DNA of 64,000 nt from Symbiodinium natans. Its lineage: Eukaryota > Sar > Dinophyceae > Suessiales > Symbiodiniaceae. The notes beneath the pieces are model-generated. The model ran no database searches. It saw only the letters and a list, made by a program, of their open reading frames with translations, and was not told the DNA's origin. Position numbers and translations under genes: made by a program. Position 1 is the first letter of the stretch, and each line of letters begins with the position of its first letter. The stretch lies in the NCBI GenBank assembly GCA_905221605.1, contig CAJNDS010000731.1, forward strand, positions 15,001 through 79,000, in the 5' to 3' direction. Positions 58,101 to 64,000 of this stretch are shown here, piece after piece.

Positions 58101-60027
58101 AGATAGCGCGCAGCATGCAGCGCCCATTGGGCATGCCACCAGTGTCTATGCGCTCTCTTTCGACCATCTGCTGAAACAGGAGCCCAAAGCGGCCCTTTCT
58201 ACAAACCTTAAGTAGCTTGGCTGCAATCTCTCTTTGAAGGCGAGGAAACCTTTGATCCCGGATCAGCTCCTGGTCCGTCTTTGTCAGACAGTCCTGAGCC
58301 CAGATGTACACTTCATTGCCGGGAGAACGCTGCACGCGCCCTATGGCAACAAGTGCCTGGTTGATGAAACCTCTTGCCTGTCCTGCATTCTCAGGAGGAC
58401 TTGGGAAGGTGAGATCAGAAATGGCTTTAACCCTAATGACCTCTTCTTCTTCATCTGCTGGCGACTTTGCGGCCGATGCTGATGCGCTTAGAGCTTTCCC
58501 TTCATCATCTTCGTCACCACCGCCCCCACCACCACCACCTTGGTTCATGGTGAGATGTGGACAGTCCACTTCCGCATGGCCGCGGCTGCCACACATTCGG
58601 CACGTAGGATGCTTAGGCGAGTTCGAGGAACTCGAACTGGACGATGAGGAGCTTGTGCTCGGCGGACCTGGAGGTCCTGGAGCGGATGCACCTCCTGCAG
58701 CTTGCAGGTTTCCAAGCAAGTGAAGGTATGGGATATCGGCTGGCGCACTAGAGGATTGGGCTCCTCCAGTTTGTGTTGGTGCGCTCTGGCCAGCTGCACC
58801 CCCTGCGTTGTGCTGGGTTTGCGGTGCTGCATTTTGAGCCATTACAACTTCAGCTAATCCCTTTACCAACTTTGCAAGCTCGTCAACCCGAAGTTCCAAA
58901 CCACTATTTGGCAAGGTAGCTTCCTGAACATCTTGTGTCATGGCTACCTGAATCCCCGGTGCGCTGCTGGCTGCACCCTCTCGGGGCAAGGGCAAGGCAT
59001 CTGGTTGCGCAGACGCAGTCGGGGTTTGTGCCCCGGAACCTGCAGCGACAGGGATGGCAATTGGGTGAGAAACCGTAGCATTTGGGCTTTGCGCGGGCGA
59101 GAAGGCGGGCTGCGGAAAGGATTGAGGGACTTCGTCGGGAACAAACATTGTTGGAGTTCCCATAGGAAGAGGGGTAGGAGGATAAACCTCAAAACCCTGA
59201 TCCCTAGCAACCATAAGTTGTTCCGTTAAGGCGCTTACGCGGGACAATGTCTCAGCGCGAACTGTCGAAAGCTCAGCGCGCAATGCCTCTACCTCACGGG
59301 ACATCTCTGTGTTGCGAATTTCCGACATCCTCCACCTTTCTCTGGCATCCTTCATAGCATTTTCGGCTTCGACCCTCGCGTATTCGGCTTGCTGTGCCTG
59401 TGAGGAAGCCTCGGCAATTCTTCGCTGAGCCTCTGCGTCCATTGAGGACAACGCTTGGTTAGCCTGAAGCCTTAGGACCTCTTCCCTTTGTTGGGCGTTG
59501 GTCAGTGCGCATTGTGCTGCACTCGCTATGTTGGATGCTTGAGCACGGAGTGACTCTTCGTACTGAGCAACTTGTTCTGCTTGCTGCTGTTGTTCTTGCG
59601 CCGCTCGGGCCGCGATGCTTTGAACAGCCTCACGCGCTTGCTGGGTGATGAACTGTTCACGCTCCGCATAGTGCTGTGCCGCGGACGCCGCTTCTAGAGC
59701 TACTCCTGAGGCATGGCTCGCCTGCTGAATGGCTGCACCTGCTAGGAAGGTAGCTTGCGTTGCGCTTAGCTCCGGTGCCCTATTGGGGGTACCCGATGAC
59801 GATGACGCCTCAGCAGGACCGATACGCATTGGGGTTCGGGCTTGTTGCTGCCTACTACGTACTATCGTGGAAGCTGCAGGAACTAGAGCGTGCCTATTCC
59901 TTATGGGTGGTGCCAGATCGGGGTCGCTGAAGGAATCATGCGTTGACCTAGACCTGGGATCTGAAGGTGGGGACATGCCTGACGCCATGTCGGGTTCACG
60001 TCCCCTTGGGCCAATGGTTTGTGCCAA
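52156..60027 (-). CDS. Gag-Pol polyprotein (Copia) with a methyltransferase-like insert
   Basis: The frame opens with TTG at 60027; the first ATG is codon 14 (59988). Numbering is from 60027. Order: coiled coil (about 100-290); CCHC knuckle C476-C489 (CX2CX4HX4C); capsid-like helical region (about 540-770); lysine-rich linker; CCCH finger C874-H891 (CX7CX4CX3H); protease WDTAAG with D942, where DTAA replaces the usual D(S/T)GA; integrase HX3HX6CX2C (1221-1235) and catalytic D1270, D1339, E1370; a CX2CX6HX3C motif (1577-1591); a methyltransferase-like domain (about 1730-1955: P1789-C1790, EWP at 1843, KKPWR at 1887, C1908-H1910 and H1915); Copia reverse transcriptase (about 2060-2330) with YVDD at 2245-2248; RNase H (about 2430-2580) with YVDADF, TTESE and HEDNQAT. 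No stop or frameshift interrupts it. Confidence 0.95.
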   Translation of the reverse strand: MAQTIGPRGREPDMASGMSPPSDPRSRSTHDSFSDPDLAPPIRNRHALVPAASTIVRSRQQQARTPMRIGPAEASSSSGTPNRAPELSATQATFLAGAAIQQASHASGVALEAASAAQHYAEREQFITQQAREAVQSIAARAAQEQQQQAEQVAQYEESLRAQASNIASAAQCALTNAQQREEVLRLQANQALSSMDAEAQRRIAEASSQAQQAEYARVEAENAMKDARERWRMSEIRNTEMSREVEALRAELSTVRAETLSRVSALTEQLMVARDQGFEVYPPTPLPMGTPTMFVPDEVPQSFPQPAFSPAQSPNATVSHPIAIPVAAGSGAQTPTASAQPDALPLPREGAASSAPGIQVAMTQDVQEATLPNSGLELRVDELAKLVKGLAEVVMAQNAAPQTQHNAGGAAGQSAPTQTGGAQSSSAPADIPYLHLLGNLQAAGGASAPGPPGPPSTSSSSSSSSSSNSPKHPTCRMCGSRGHAEVDCPHLTMNQGGGGGGGGDEDDEGKALSASASAAKSPADEEEEVIRVKAISDLTFPSPPENAGQARGFINQALVAIGRVQRSPGNEVYIWAQDCLTKTDQELIRDQRFPRLQREIAAKLLKVCRKGRFGLLFQQMVERERIDTGGMPNGRCMLRAIFKHFQLEHDRIGMLGERNLLNIRLAGDGPHHLEAFRDKYQYVLATIPVDELPKESTMFNHLIDELDKNNALKPKIEKAREARPGSHRRTCKWLWNRVDIVLELHQQKVNRNEFDKNLQGKPEVLTSTSKGQDARTPANPAPPTTPAAPAKPDGKPKKEKKKKKAKGSEEVPANPAATPKGGKGKGNGTPRNGTPRGTRGGGNKGGDGNTTPRSEQVRRASQMSDAEKAKTPCMFYAYGACKGSPCPFLHDDNNKYKGPKPKSLAKAKPKAKAKANAATAPLLSAMPMHVPSDNKVTWLWDTAAGRHLIGRQALSSRALACVRKTDTPVGFATGGGAREGTHSVAFEGSRILPSAEQVYVLKECPPAFSVGKAVLDEGSLFVWDPRESQPYLVPKQDVHRCRLKVPRKARINATRVVEYVPQFDEELKPTVYPSSSSLSPVVASASPAPAEDDAVSIGEIPPPEGYEPTEIGDSDEDAHIVDANALAEETREQLFGIGAEGESAAEEPSPDLPEHAIQDLLALDGSADMSKEVARVRAEAGLPPEPAPAEGAAVGAPPHAQPEEPSREEALRTEATSAKHLRTHFPKNPFCKICHVAKTTSMRIARKPDGKADDLIDVPTASFQQLATDDVILAKGDDHRGIGTGGVKSHHVIRDVFSGARIAYPMTRRGAQQHARNYRHFMGLKASELAPTCLIKMDEAGELKTAAEEVGLIPDTSLPNRWPHNAALERDVREEKECCRAIHLQSGLPYDFHTYSFPFACLSLSFDRTANTGTGVTQWEALTKEPFSGMRLCFGQLVWYRTKLSKLTLEPNMSPALFLGWRIDAGMRYRGVTRVLDYHAFRNKREVSVIDVPEPELFVEEGEPIFPLANATRKALVDGTVLEGPAARSALPDFPVREVPFPPTGEAPAPFKRDPKVKGVYITVERIIRFGETPGCKACRGKAVKHIEVCRERFAKLVSTEREEAQAKKAVSKAQAVAESLEVLGADPSLEAVADNLLEAAAESAVAPPASEEPAPSPASASSPPLIVASGAALPPSSATRTVLTEATCGYRSGVPVFGMPAPLPCFGKPRVKNKRHRKRAAKGSKLTTCFEYACSEHSMLGRVHAELGVPHVRLSENTLNVSDPVVAEQLHVQLKACPNSHLWASLPCTSGCPWHRVGLSQHGDTYRTKLRLKVKASQRLFSKFASHAETALACGADVTFEWPRNSDSWKRADVQAFFKKHPCFREVNFDGCRLGVVGQEQQPVKKPWRLMTTSDAIVKSFSGLHCNHGPKDHAKPRGKVLEKTGFYTQSMCELIAYALNPSLKRKVIPAMPVIPCTTDNEHRQKEQELKHVSSLAGLEDLAVALEGDEKAHELLTEIVDLNALICQVCDLPKSPSSAPEVNALVTKLLSRAEMLASPQALEAIRAEADGLRAVPVWDETNPREYRDVQSEARRTGAKVHFGKLMSIASIKFWELAQHLQKMKGRIVYRGDCAKDEEGAAAVYRELGANPTSVQGLNACLAYGALPGNQSSAADAIKAYVQALLKSKFQTWIELPPELRPTWWRERFVRPVVLLLRALYGHPEAGGLWEKHLKEVLQGLGGYELQEYPGNFWFPETQLLLSTYVDDLTLSGPQEHHQPFWEKLCSLVDVEPPEPVYRILGRNHYVINAPAESSENAALGALKGAVVLDMYDYAQQTVDLYTGITGTKSLKAAQTPFCPEGSLVPSDDEVTGELAPNACKILMKALWLGRLARPDIIKPIGDLATRVQSWTRNNDKQLHRLICYINSTKTHRLVGTVQDNPGELHLALYVDADFAGEKVDAKSTSGGYLVLKGPNSFFPLAWVCKRQTSTSRSTTESEIVSLAHSLFSEGLPALQLWQTLLGQDGIRLVIHEDNQATIIVAKKGYSPKLRHIQRTHKVNLGSIAEQLDQEDVELTYVDTNLQAADIFTKALPPNKWDNALKLLGIRQKLPEVLVDIRDLHLKPGSGPKTQHAQGAAAGAPCT

Positions 60028-60674
60028 AACGCCCTTAACTTCAAATCACCACACCCCCAAACAGAACCTTAGGGAAACCCTTAGGGACTTAGGGAGGCTC
60101 GCCTCTCTTTTCGCAGGCGGCGCGGACGGAAGCTTCAGCGGCGCGCACTGTGGCAGCACCCCGAGCGACAAAGAACGAAAGAGAACAAGAGACGCGCTGT
60201 CTCTATGGCGCAAAATGCGCAGTGCAAAAGTGTTGTGAAAGATGGACAACCAGGAAACCACTAACCCAAATCCAAAAGCACTAGGACCCTAAAGCCCCGG
60301 TGCGCTTGGAGCAGCACCCTATGGAGGGGCTGCAGCGGAAGTGCGTTGGGCGTGGCGGCCCGGATGCAGAGGGAGAATGTGTTGGGCACGGCGGCCCTGA
60401 CGCAAAAGATGTGATGGGCGCGGCGGCCCTTTGGCGAAGGATGCTTGCACCTAGGTGACCCCTACCCAACCCAAGGCTTTAAACCTTATGGCTTGTGCTT
60501 CTTGGGCAGCACCCGTTTTGGGCGCAACACGGTATTGGGATGTGTGGGCTCGGCCACCCGGGCTGTAGCAGGTAAAAGAAGACGGAGGCAGTTAAACCCG
60601 AGCACCCTTAACCTATTAAGTAGGTTTGGTGCGCTATGGGAGCAGCACCCTGGGGCGCTGGAGCGGGCAACCTT
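60028..60674. other. Spacer between ORF1 and Gag-Pol
   Basis: 647 bp with no protein of its own that I can support. It holds three imperfect tandem units of about 35 bp at 60340-60435 (around TGTTGGGCACGGCGGCCCT) and three copies, one degenerate, of the GGTGC...GCACC palindromic repeat. How Gag-Pol is translated downstream of ORF1 is not evident: the frames differ and no overlap exists. Trans-splicing of a spliced leader into the spacer is one possibility in this lineage. Confidence 0.6.
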
Positions 60675-63323
60675 TTACCTCCAACTGTGACGCGGCTCTG
60701 CTCGAGGGTCTCGGACGTACTCGCTCGGTGTGAGCGCGCGTGCTAGGGGAGCGTTATGCCGCCCCACTCGGCGCAGGTCAGACGCGAGCTGTGTAAGCAA
60801 GTGCCCTATTGACCTGGTCGTGCCTGGCTCGTTCGCCCTGTAGGTCCAACAGCCAGTGCGACTGGATTCCTCCAGAATTTGGAGATTGTCGTCGACGATT
60901 GCCGACGTAGGCGGACTGTATGTGTGAAGCAGCACTGCTTTCCCACCTGCACCAGTGCGGCTGAAGCACTGTTGGTACCTAACGCTGCTGTTTGCACTGA
61001 TGTCTTGGAGCGCTTTTAGCAGCTCCCTTTGCGCGGGCACAAGACACGTTTGCTCGTAAGTATGTGCGTTCGCGTGACCCGTAAACGACAATATCTGGAC
61101 GTTAATGGGCCTGAATTCCAGTGCAAAGTCTCGAAAGTCAGCGATGAAGCTAGGACCGAACTTCTGCCCTTTCTCCTGCCAATCCAAGGACAAGGTATCC
61201 TTCCAATCCAGCACAACGGTAATGGGTCTTCGACTATCTGGATTGACGGCCGGAGGCGAAGATATTGGATTGGGTGGAAGCAGCTGCGTTGGAGGCGAGG
61301 CAAGACCTGGGTTCGCTGCCTGGCTCTGATGCCAATGATGGTAAGCCTGCCTTTGGGCGTGAACCGGCTCAACACTTCCAGGCGGTGCCTTCCTGGGCAC
61401 AGGCGGGGTAAAACCCTTCCGCAGGGGAGCTAAGTAAACCTCGCTAGGGGGACCCTTATATGTTGGCGCGCTTGCGGCAGCACCCTTTGCCTTAGGTGGA
61501 GGGCCGGGTGCTATCTTATAGGGAACCCCTTGACGGTCGGTTGGGGGTACCTTATAACGGGGCGCTGCTACCTGAGGCGCAAGTGCCTTTGCCGTTGGTG
61601 AACCCCGCTCCCTGGCTGTTAATGGGGCTGCAACAAAAACGTTGTCTGTCCGATCGCCTGTGGACCTGGCACGGCCTGTGGAAGTGCCCTTGGCTGCGGC
61701 TGCAGGGGACGAGGACCGTCCGCGTTGAGCTGGCCCTGCCTTTTGCTTGACCTCAGCCTGGGGACCTTGGTGCGCTTTGGGCGCAGCAGCACCCTTTGCC
61801 AAAAGCACAACCTTGGGAGAAGCGGCCTTTGCAGCTCTGGCCTCCCTCTCGGCCCAAATGGTAGCCCTAGACAAAAGCGAAAGTGGCTCGGCCTCGGCCT
61901 CTTGTGCTGGGCGGCAAGGAAGGTGTGGAGCAGGACGCTTTGCAGGCGGTGGCTGCGGTGGAGTTCTGGCGACACGAAGGACCCCCTTTGCAGCAGGAGG
62001 GCGGGCACTGGCACCTTGAGTTAGGGTAACCTTAGGGTTGGAGGCTATCCTAGGTGCAACCAGGCGCGGAGCAATCTCGCCCTCGTAAGGTTGGGCCTCG
62101 TCAGGGTTCTGCGGCAAATTAGGCAGCACCCTTGAGGTTGCAGGAGACTCGGTGCGCCGGACCTTGGTGGAAGGGAGAGGGGCGGACGCGGGCCTACGCC
62201 TGGAACCTTTTGCCTGCTGCTCGCCAAAGGTGGCGTCTTCTTCGGCAGTTCCTATGGTGTGTTGTTCTACGCCGCGAGGAACACCAGGCTGACGATGTGA
62301 GCGTCTATAGGACGCAGGATATAACCAAGCCTCGTCAGGGAGCTCGTGCTCCTCACCACTGAACTCCTGTGAGCTTGTTTCCCCTTCGTTCTGAGGATGT
62401 GGGTCAGTTATGGCGACAGGAACTGAGGGTGGTCCTGACTGCCTGACCCACACTCCCGAGGAATCGATCCTCACAGTAGGAAAGGCTTTGGTCGGAGGAT
62501 GGAGGATTAGGGGTTGACCACGTGCACTTAAACGGCTTGAGGAGGAGGCCTTAGGGTCACCCGGGGGGGACCTAGATCTAGGAGAACCCGAACCAGGGCG
62601 AAGCGGCTGATAAATGCTCTCAGGCTCAGACTTCACTTCTTCGTCCTGATCCAGCTCCTCTTCCTCACCTCCTTCCTGATGCGCAACTCCTACGTCTTCG
62701 ACCGCACTTTCAGGGGCGACGTGCTCCTCCACACTAACCGTTGGCTGCGATGAACTCACCTCGTCGTCAACGTTGCCACCTGCGCGCTCAAGTTCCGGTG
62801 CTTCGTCAGGCGATGCGTCAGGGGCCTCGGGCGCTTCAGCGTGCGGTGCGGCCGGCTCCGGCGCTGCAAGAGCAACAGGTGCACCTGCGGCCACTGCCGG
62901 TGCGCTTGGAGCAGCACCCTGGACAGTGTCCGCAGGTGCTGGTCCTGGCCCTTGCCGCGCAGGAGCTGCGGCCTTTGCTGCTGCCTTGGCCCTTGGTTTC
63001 GGAACGGGATCGTAACGACCAATGCCTGCCCGCTGCGCGTGCTCAAGGCGCCGCAATGGGCGATAGTAGCGCGCCAGCTGTCCCCACACGGTGAGGGCCC
63101 GAAGGCTATGAACCGAAGCGTCCACTTCAAACTCCTCCGCGAAGGTGCTCAGCAAGTTGGAAAGTTCGGCTGTGGCGTGGTCCCACGGTATGCGCGACAA
63201 GCTCGCTCTAAATATCTGCCAGGCCTGGTCAATCACGAGGTCCTGGTTCTGATAATAGTCGCGCTTTCGTGTCTTTACTCCTCCCCGGGTACCGCGAGTT
63301 GGTTGCGGAGGCTGTTGTTGCAT
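60675..63323 (-). CDS. Retrotransposon ORF1 with a C-terminal HAD-phosphatase-like domain
   Basis: 882 residues from an ATG at 63323. Residues 1-100 look globular and helical (DLVIDQAWQIFRASLSRIPW). About 100-690 are low-complexity, rich in Ala, Pro, acidic clusters and basic patches. Residues 700-835 resemble a HAD-superfamily fold: VVLDWKDTL (motif I, D706 in the nucleophile position), ILSFTG (motif II position), GAGGKA (lysine, motif III) and SAIVDDN (D811-D812, motif IV). HAD motif I is normally DxDxT; here the third position is Lys, so normal acid-base catalysis may be lost. Nothing resembles gag, pol or env. Its place just inside the 5' LTR and its same orientation make it part of the element. 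Function unknown. Confidence 0.85.
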   Translation of the reverse strand: MQQQPPQPTRGTRGGVKTRKRDYYQNQDLVIDQAWQIFRASLSRIPWDHATAELSNLLSTFAEEFEVDASVHSLRALTVWGQLARYYRPLRRLEHAQRAGIGRYDPVPKPRAKAAAKAAAPARQGPGPAPADTVQGAAPSAPAVAAGAPVALAAPEPAAPHAEAPEAPDASPDEAPELERAGGNVDDEVSSSQPTVSVEEHVAPESAVEDVGVAHQEGGEEEELDQDEEVKSEPESIYQPLRPGSGSPRSRSPPGDPKASSSSRLSARGQPLILHPPTKAFPTVRIDSSGVWVRQSGPPSVPVAITDPHPQNEGETSSQEFSGEEHELPDEAWLYPASYRRSHRQPGVPRGVEQHTIGTAEEDATFGEQQAKGSRRRPASAPLPSTKVRRTESPATSRVLPNLPQNPDEAQPYEGEIAPRLVAPRIASNPKVTLTQGASARPPAAKGVLRVARTPPQPPPAKRPAPHLPCRPAQEAEAEPLSLLSRATIWAEREARAAKAASPKVVLLAKGAAAPKAHQGPQAEVKQKAGPAQRGRSSSPAAAAKGTSTGRARSTGDRTDNVFVAAPLTARERGSPTAKALAPQVAAPRYKVPPTDRQGVPYKIAPGPPPKAKGAAASAPTYKGPPSEVYLAPLRKGFTPPVPRKAPPGSVEPVHAQRQAYHHWHQSQAANPGLASPPTQLLPPNPISSPPAVNPDSRRPITVVLDWKDTLSLDWQEKGQKFGPSFIADFRDFALEFRPINVQILSFTGHANAHTYEQTCLVPAQRELLKALQDISANSSVRYQQCFSRTGAGGKAVLLHTYSPPTSAIVDDNLQILEESSRTGCWTYRANEPGTTRSIGHLLTQLASDLRRVGRHNAPLARALTPSEYVRDPRAEPRHSWR

Positions 63324-63403
63324 GAACCCCGGGAAAGTGACACGACACTTGGTGCGCCAAAGGCTGCACCCAAAACGGTCTCACAACCGCAGCTTAAAGC
63401 TAC

Positions 63404-63414
63404 GGCTGATAACC
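63404..63414 (-). other. Primer-binding-site-like sequence
   Basis: Directly after the 5' LTR the sense strand reads GGTTATCAGCC. With the last LTR base it gives TGGTTATCAG, close to the TGGTATCAGAGC primer site, matching initiator tRNA-Met, of many Copia elements, with one extra T. Confidence 0.55.
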
Positions 63415-63640
63415 AGTTAAGTGAGCCCCAAACACAGGAGGGAGGTGATCCCAAGGGAAGAGGCAACAGACGAAACCTCAACCCAACCTGAACAGAAAGG
63501 GGCTTCACTACAAGACTGTGTCTTTTCCGTCTTGAGCCAAAGATGTCGGTGAAGTCGGACCTGGGCAAGTGAGACACACTAGTCTTACAGGTTGCTAAGG
63601 GCTACCCTGAAGGGGGCTCGGGAGTCGTGTTCTTTTAACT
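63415..63640 (-). repeat. 5' LTR of the copia element
   Basis: Identical to 51825-52050 over all 226 positions by line-by-line comparison. The spliced-leader-like segment lies at 63545-63531 on the minus strand. I saw no TATA box; dinoflagellate promoters usually lack one. Confidence 0.95.
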
Positions 63641-63645
63641 GTTTC

Positions 63646-64000
63646 ACCCCACAGTTTTAGTAAGCTTTTGTTTCACTTGAACCCACAGCCCCTTCGGGTG
63701 GCTACGCCTCGCAGCGTGCAGACGAAGAACTTGCAGCCAAGCAGCAGATGGGGAGGGCGGACTGGGCCACGAGGCGAGAGAAAGGTCTGCCCAGTGACCA
63801 GCAGATGGGCCCAGTGACAATGCGGCGAGAAAGAGGGTCTGGGATAAGAAGTGGGGAACTCGATTATACAAGGAGCAACCCAGACCAAGCGTTCTGGTGA
63901 AAAGCGAGCAGGCAGGCGAGGAGTAGACAACCCAGACCCCGTAACTCGGCTCGAGAGAGGGTCTCGGGATAGGAAGTGGAGAACTCGATGATACAAGGAG
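63646..64000. repeat. Continuation of the small-repeat array
   Basis: After the right target duplication the sequence resumes with the CCCCTTCGGGTGGCTACGC unit also seen at 49000-49048. A unit of about 130 bp then repeats imperfectly: AGAGGGTCTGGGATAAGAAG at 63832 and again, with changes, at 63955. No gene is supported. Confidence 0.6.

Larger units (their letters stand above)
52166..63370. repeat. Family C palindrome inside the retrotransposon, seven copies
   Basis: Copies at 52166-52187, 60299-60320, 60628-60650, 61465-61486, 61769-61795, 62899-62920 and 63351-63370, plus a degenerate one near 60493. Arms are GGTGCGC and GCAGCACC (plus strand) with a 5-9-base centre. The copies at 60299 and 62899 are identical over 22 bases although about 2.6 kb apart. 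Four copies lie in coding sequence, always in the phase that reads GAA-P/A-x-AP (for example QGAAPSAPA). The others lie in the 5' leader and the spacer. Confidence 0.8.
51825..63640 (-). mobile_element. Young Ty1/copia LTR retrotransposon, 11.8 kb, two large ORFs
   Basis: Structure on the minus strand: 5' LTR (63640-63415), primer-binding-like site, ORF1 (63323-60675), 647-bp spacer, Gag-Pol (60027-52156), polypurine tract, 3' LTR (52050-51825). The LTRs are 226 bp and identical by my reading. They start AGTTAA and end TTAACT rather than the usual TG...CA. The 5-bp sequence GTTTC flanks both ends (51820-51824 and 63641-63645). Domain order protease-integrase-RT-RNase H defines Copia. Identical LTRs and two intact ORFs indicate a recent insertion, possibly still capable of movement. 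Confidence 0.95.

Noticed and set aside
53753..58723. Plus-strand frames opposite Gag-Pol
   Set aside because: They are antisense shadows of the long intact polyprotein.

Overview
The window looks like nuclear DNA of a dinoflagellate, most likely a Symbiodiniaceae-type genome (the family is inference). Evidence: an exact copy of the 22-nt dinoflagellate spliced leader at 49049-49070; genes broken into very short exons by introns with GC or GA donors and AG|G acceptors; every gene I could reconstruct on one strand (minus); and a young, large Ty1/copia element of the kind found in these genomes. No tRNA, rRNA, CRISPR array or bacterial-style operon was seen.

Layout. 0.65-6.6 kb: two diverged copies of one unidentified gene, one with an intron the other lacks. 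7.3-8.9 kb: a three-exon gene of unknown function. 10.8-12.2 kb: a UBE2W-like ubiquitin-conjugating enzyme in at least eight tiny exons. 18.0-18.9 kb: the C-terminal half of a Sae2/CtIP DNA-end-resection factor. 20.7-22.0 kb: an ORF carrying a palindromic in-frame repeat, between CT tracts. 22.9-24.8 kb: a CDKAL1-type tRNA methylthiotransferase (two exons). 28.2-30.5 kb: a pentatricopeptide-repeat (PPR) protein. 33.5-34.4 kb: exons of an unidentified protein. 35.8-39.4 kb: an EF-hand/coiled-coil protein in many exons. 40.4-43.2 kb: a Gly-Tyr-Pro-rich protein with a tryptophan-rich domain. 44.3-45.6 kb: an AT-richer stretch with no gene found.

46.9-51.8 kb is a gene-poor array packed with about 23 copies of a short stem-loop whose arms covary, plus a second short repeat family and the spliced-leader relic. 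An 11.8-kb copia retrotransposon (51825-63640) sits in this array. It has identical 226-bp LTRs, a 5-bp target duplication, an intact 2623-codon Gag-Pol and an additional 882-aa ORF1 upstream of it. Gag-Pol carries an extra methyltransferase-like domain between integrase and reverse transcriptase. ORF1 ends in a HAD-phosphatase-like domain. The array resumes after the element and runs to the end of the window.

The strongest candidates for something new are the covarying hairpin array, the retrotransposon's accessory domains (ORF1 HAD-like, methyltransferase-like, spliced-leader-like LTR segment), and the recurrence of locus-specific short palindromic repeats, two of them inside reading frames. 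Splice sites were inferred by eye from protein continuity and need transcript data.
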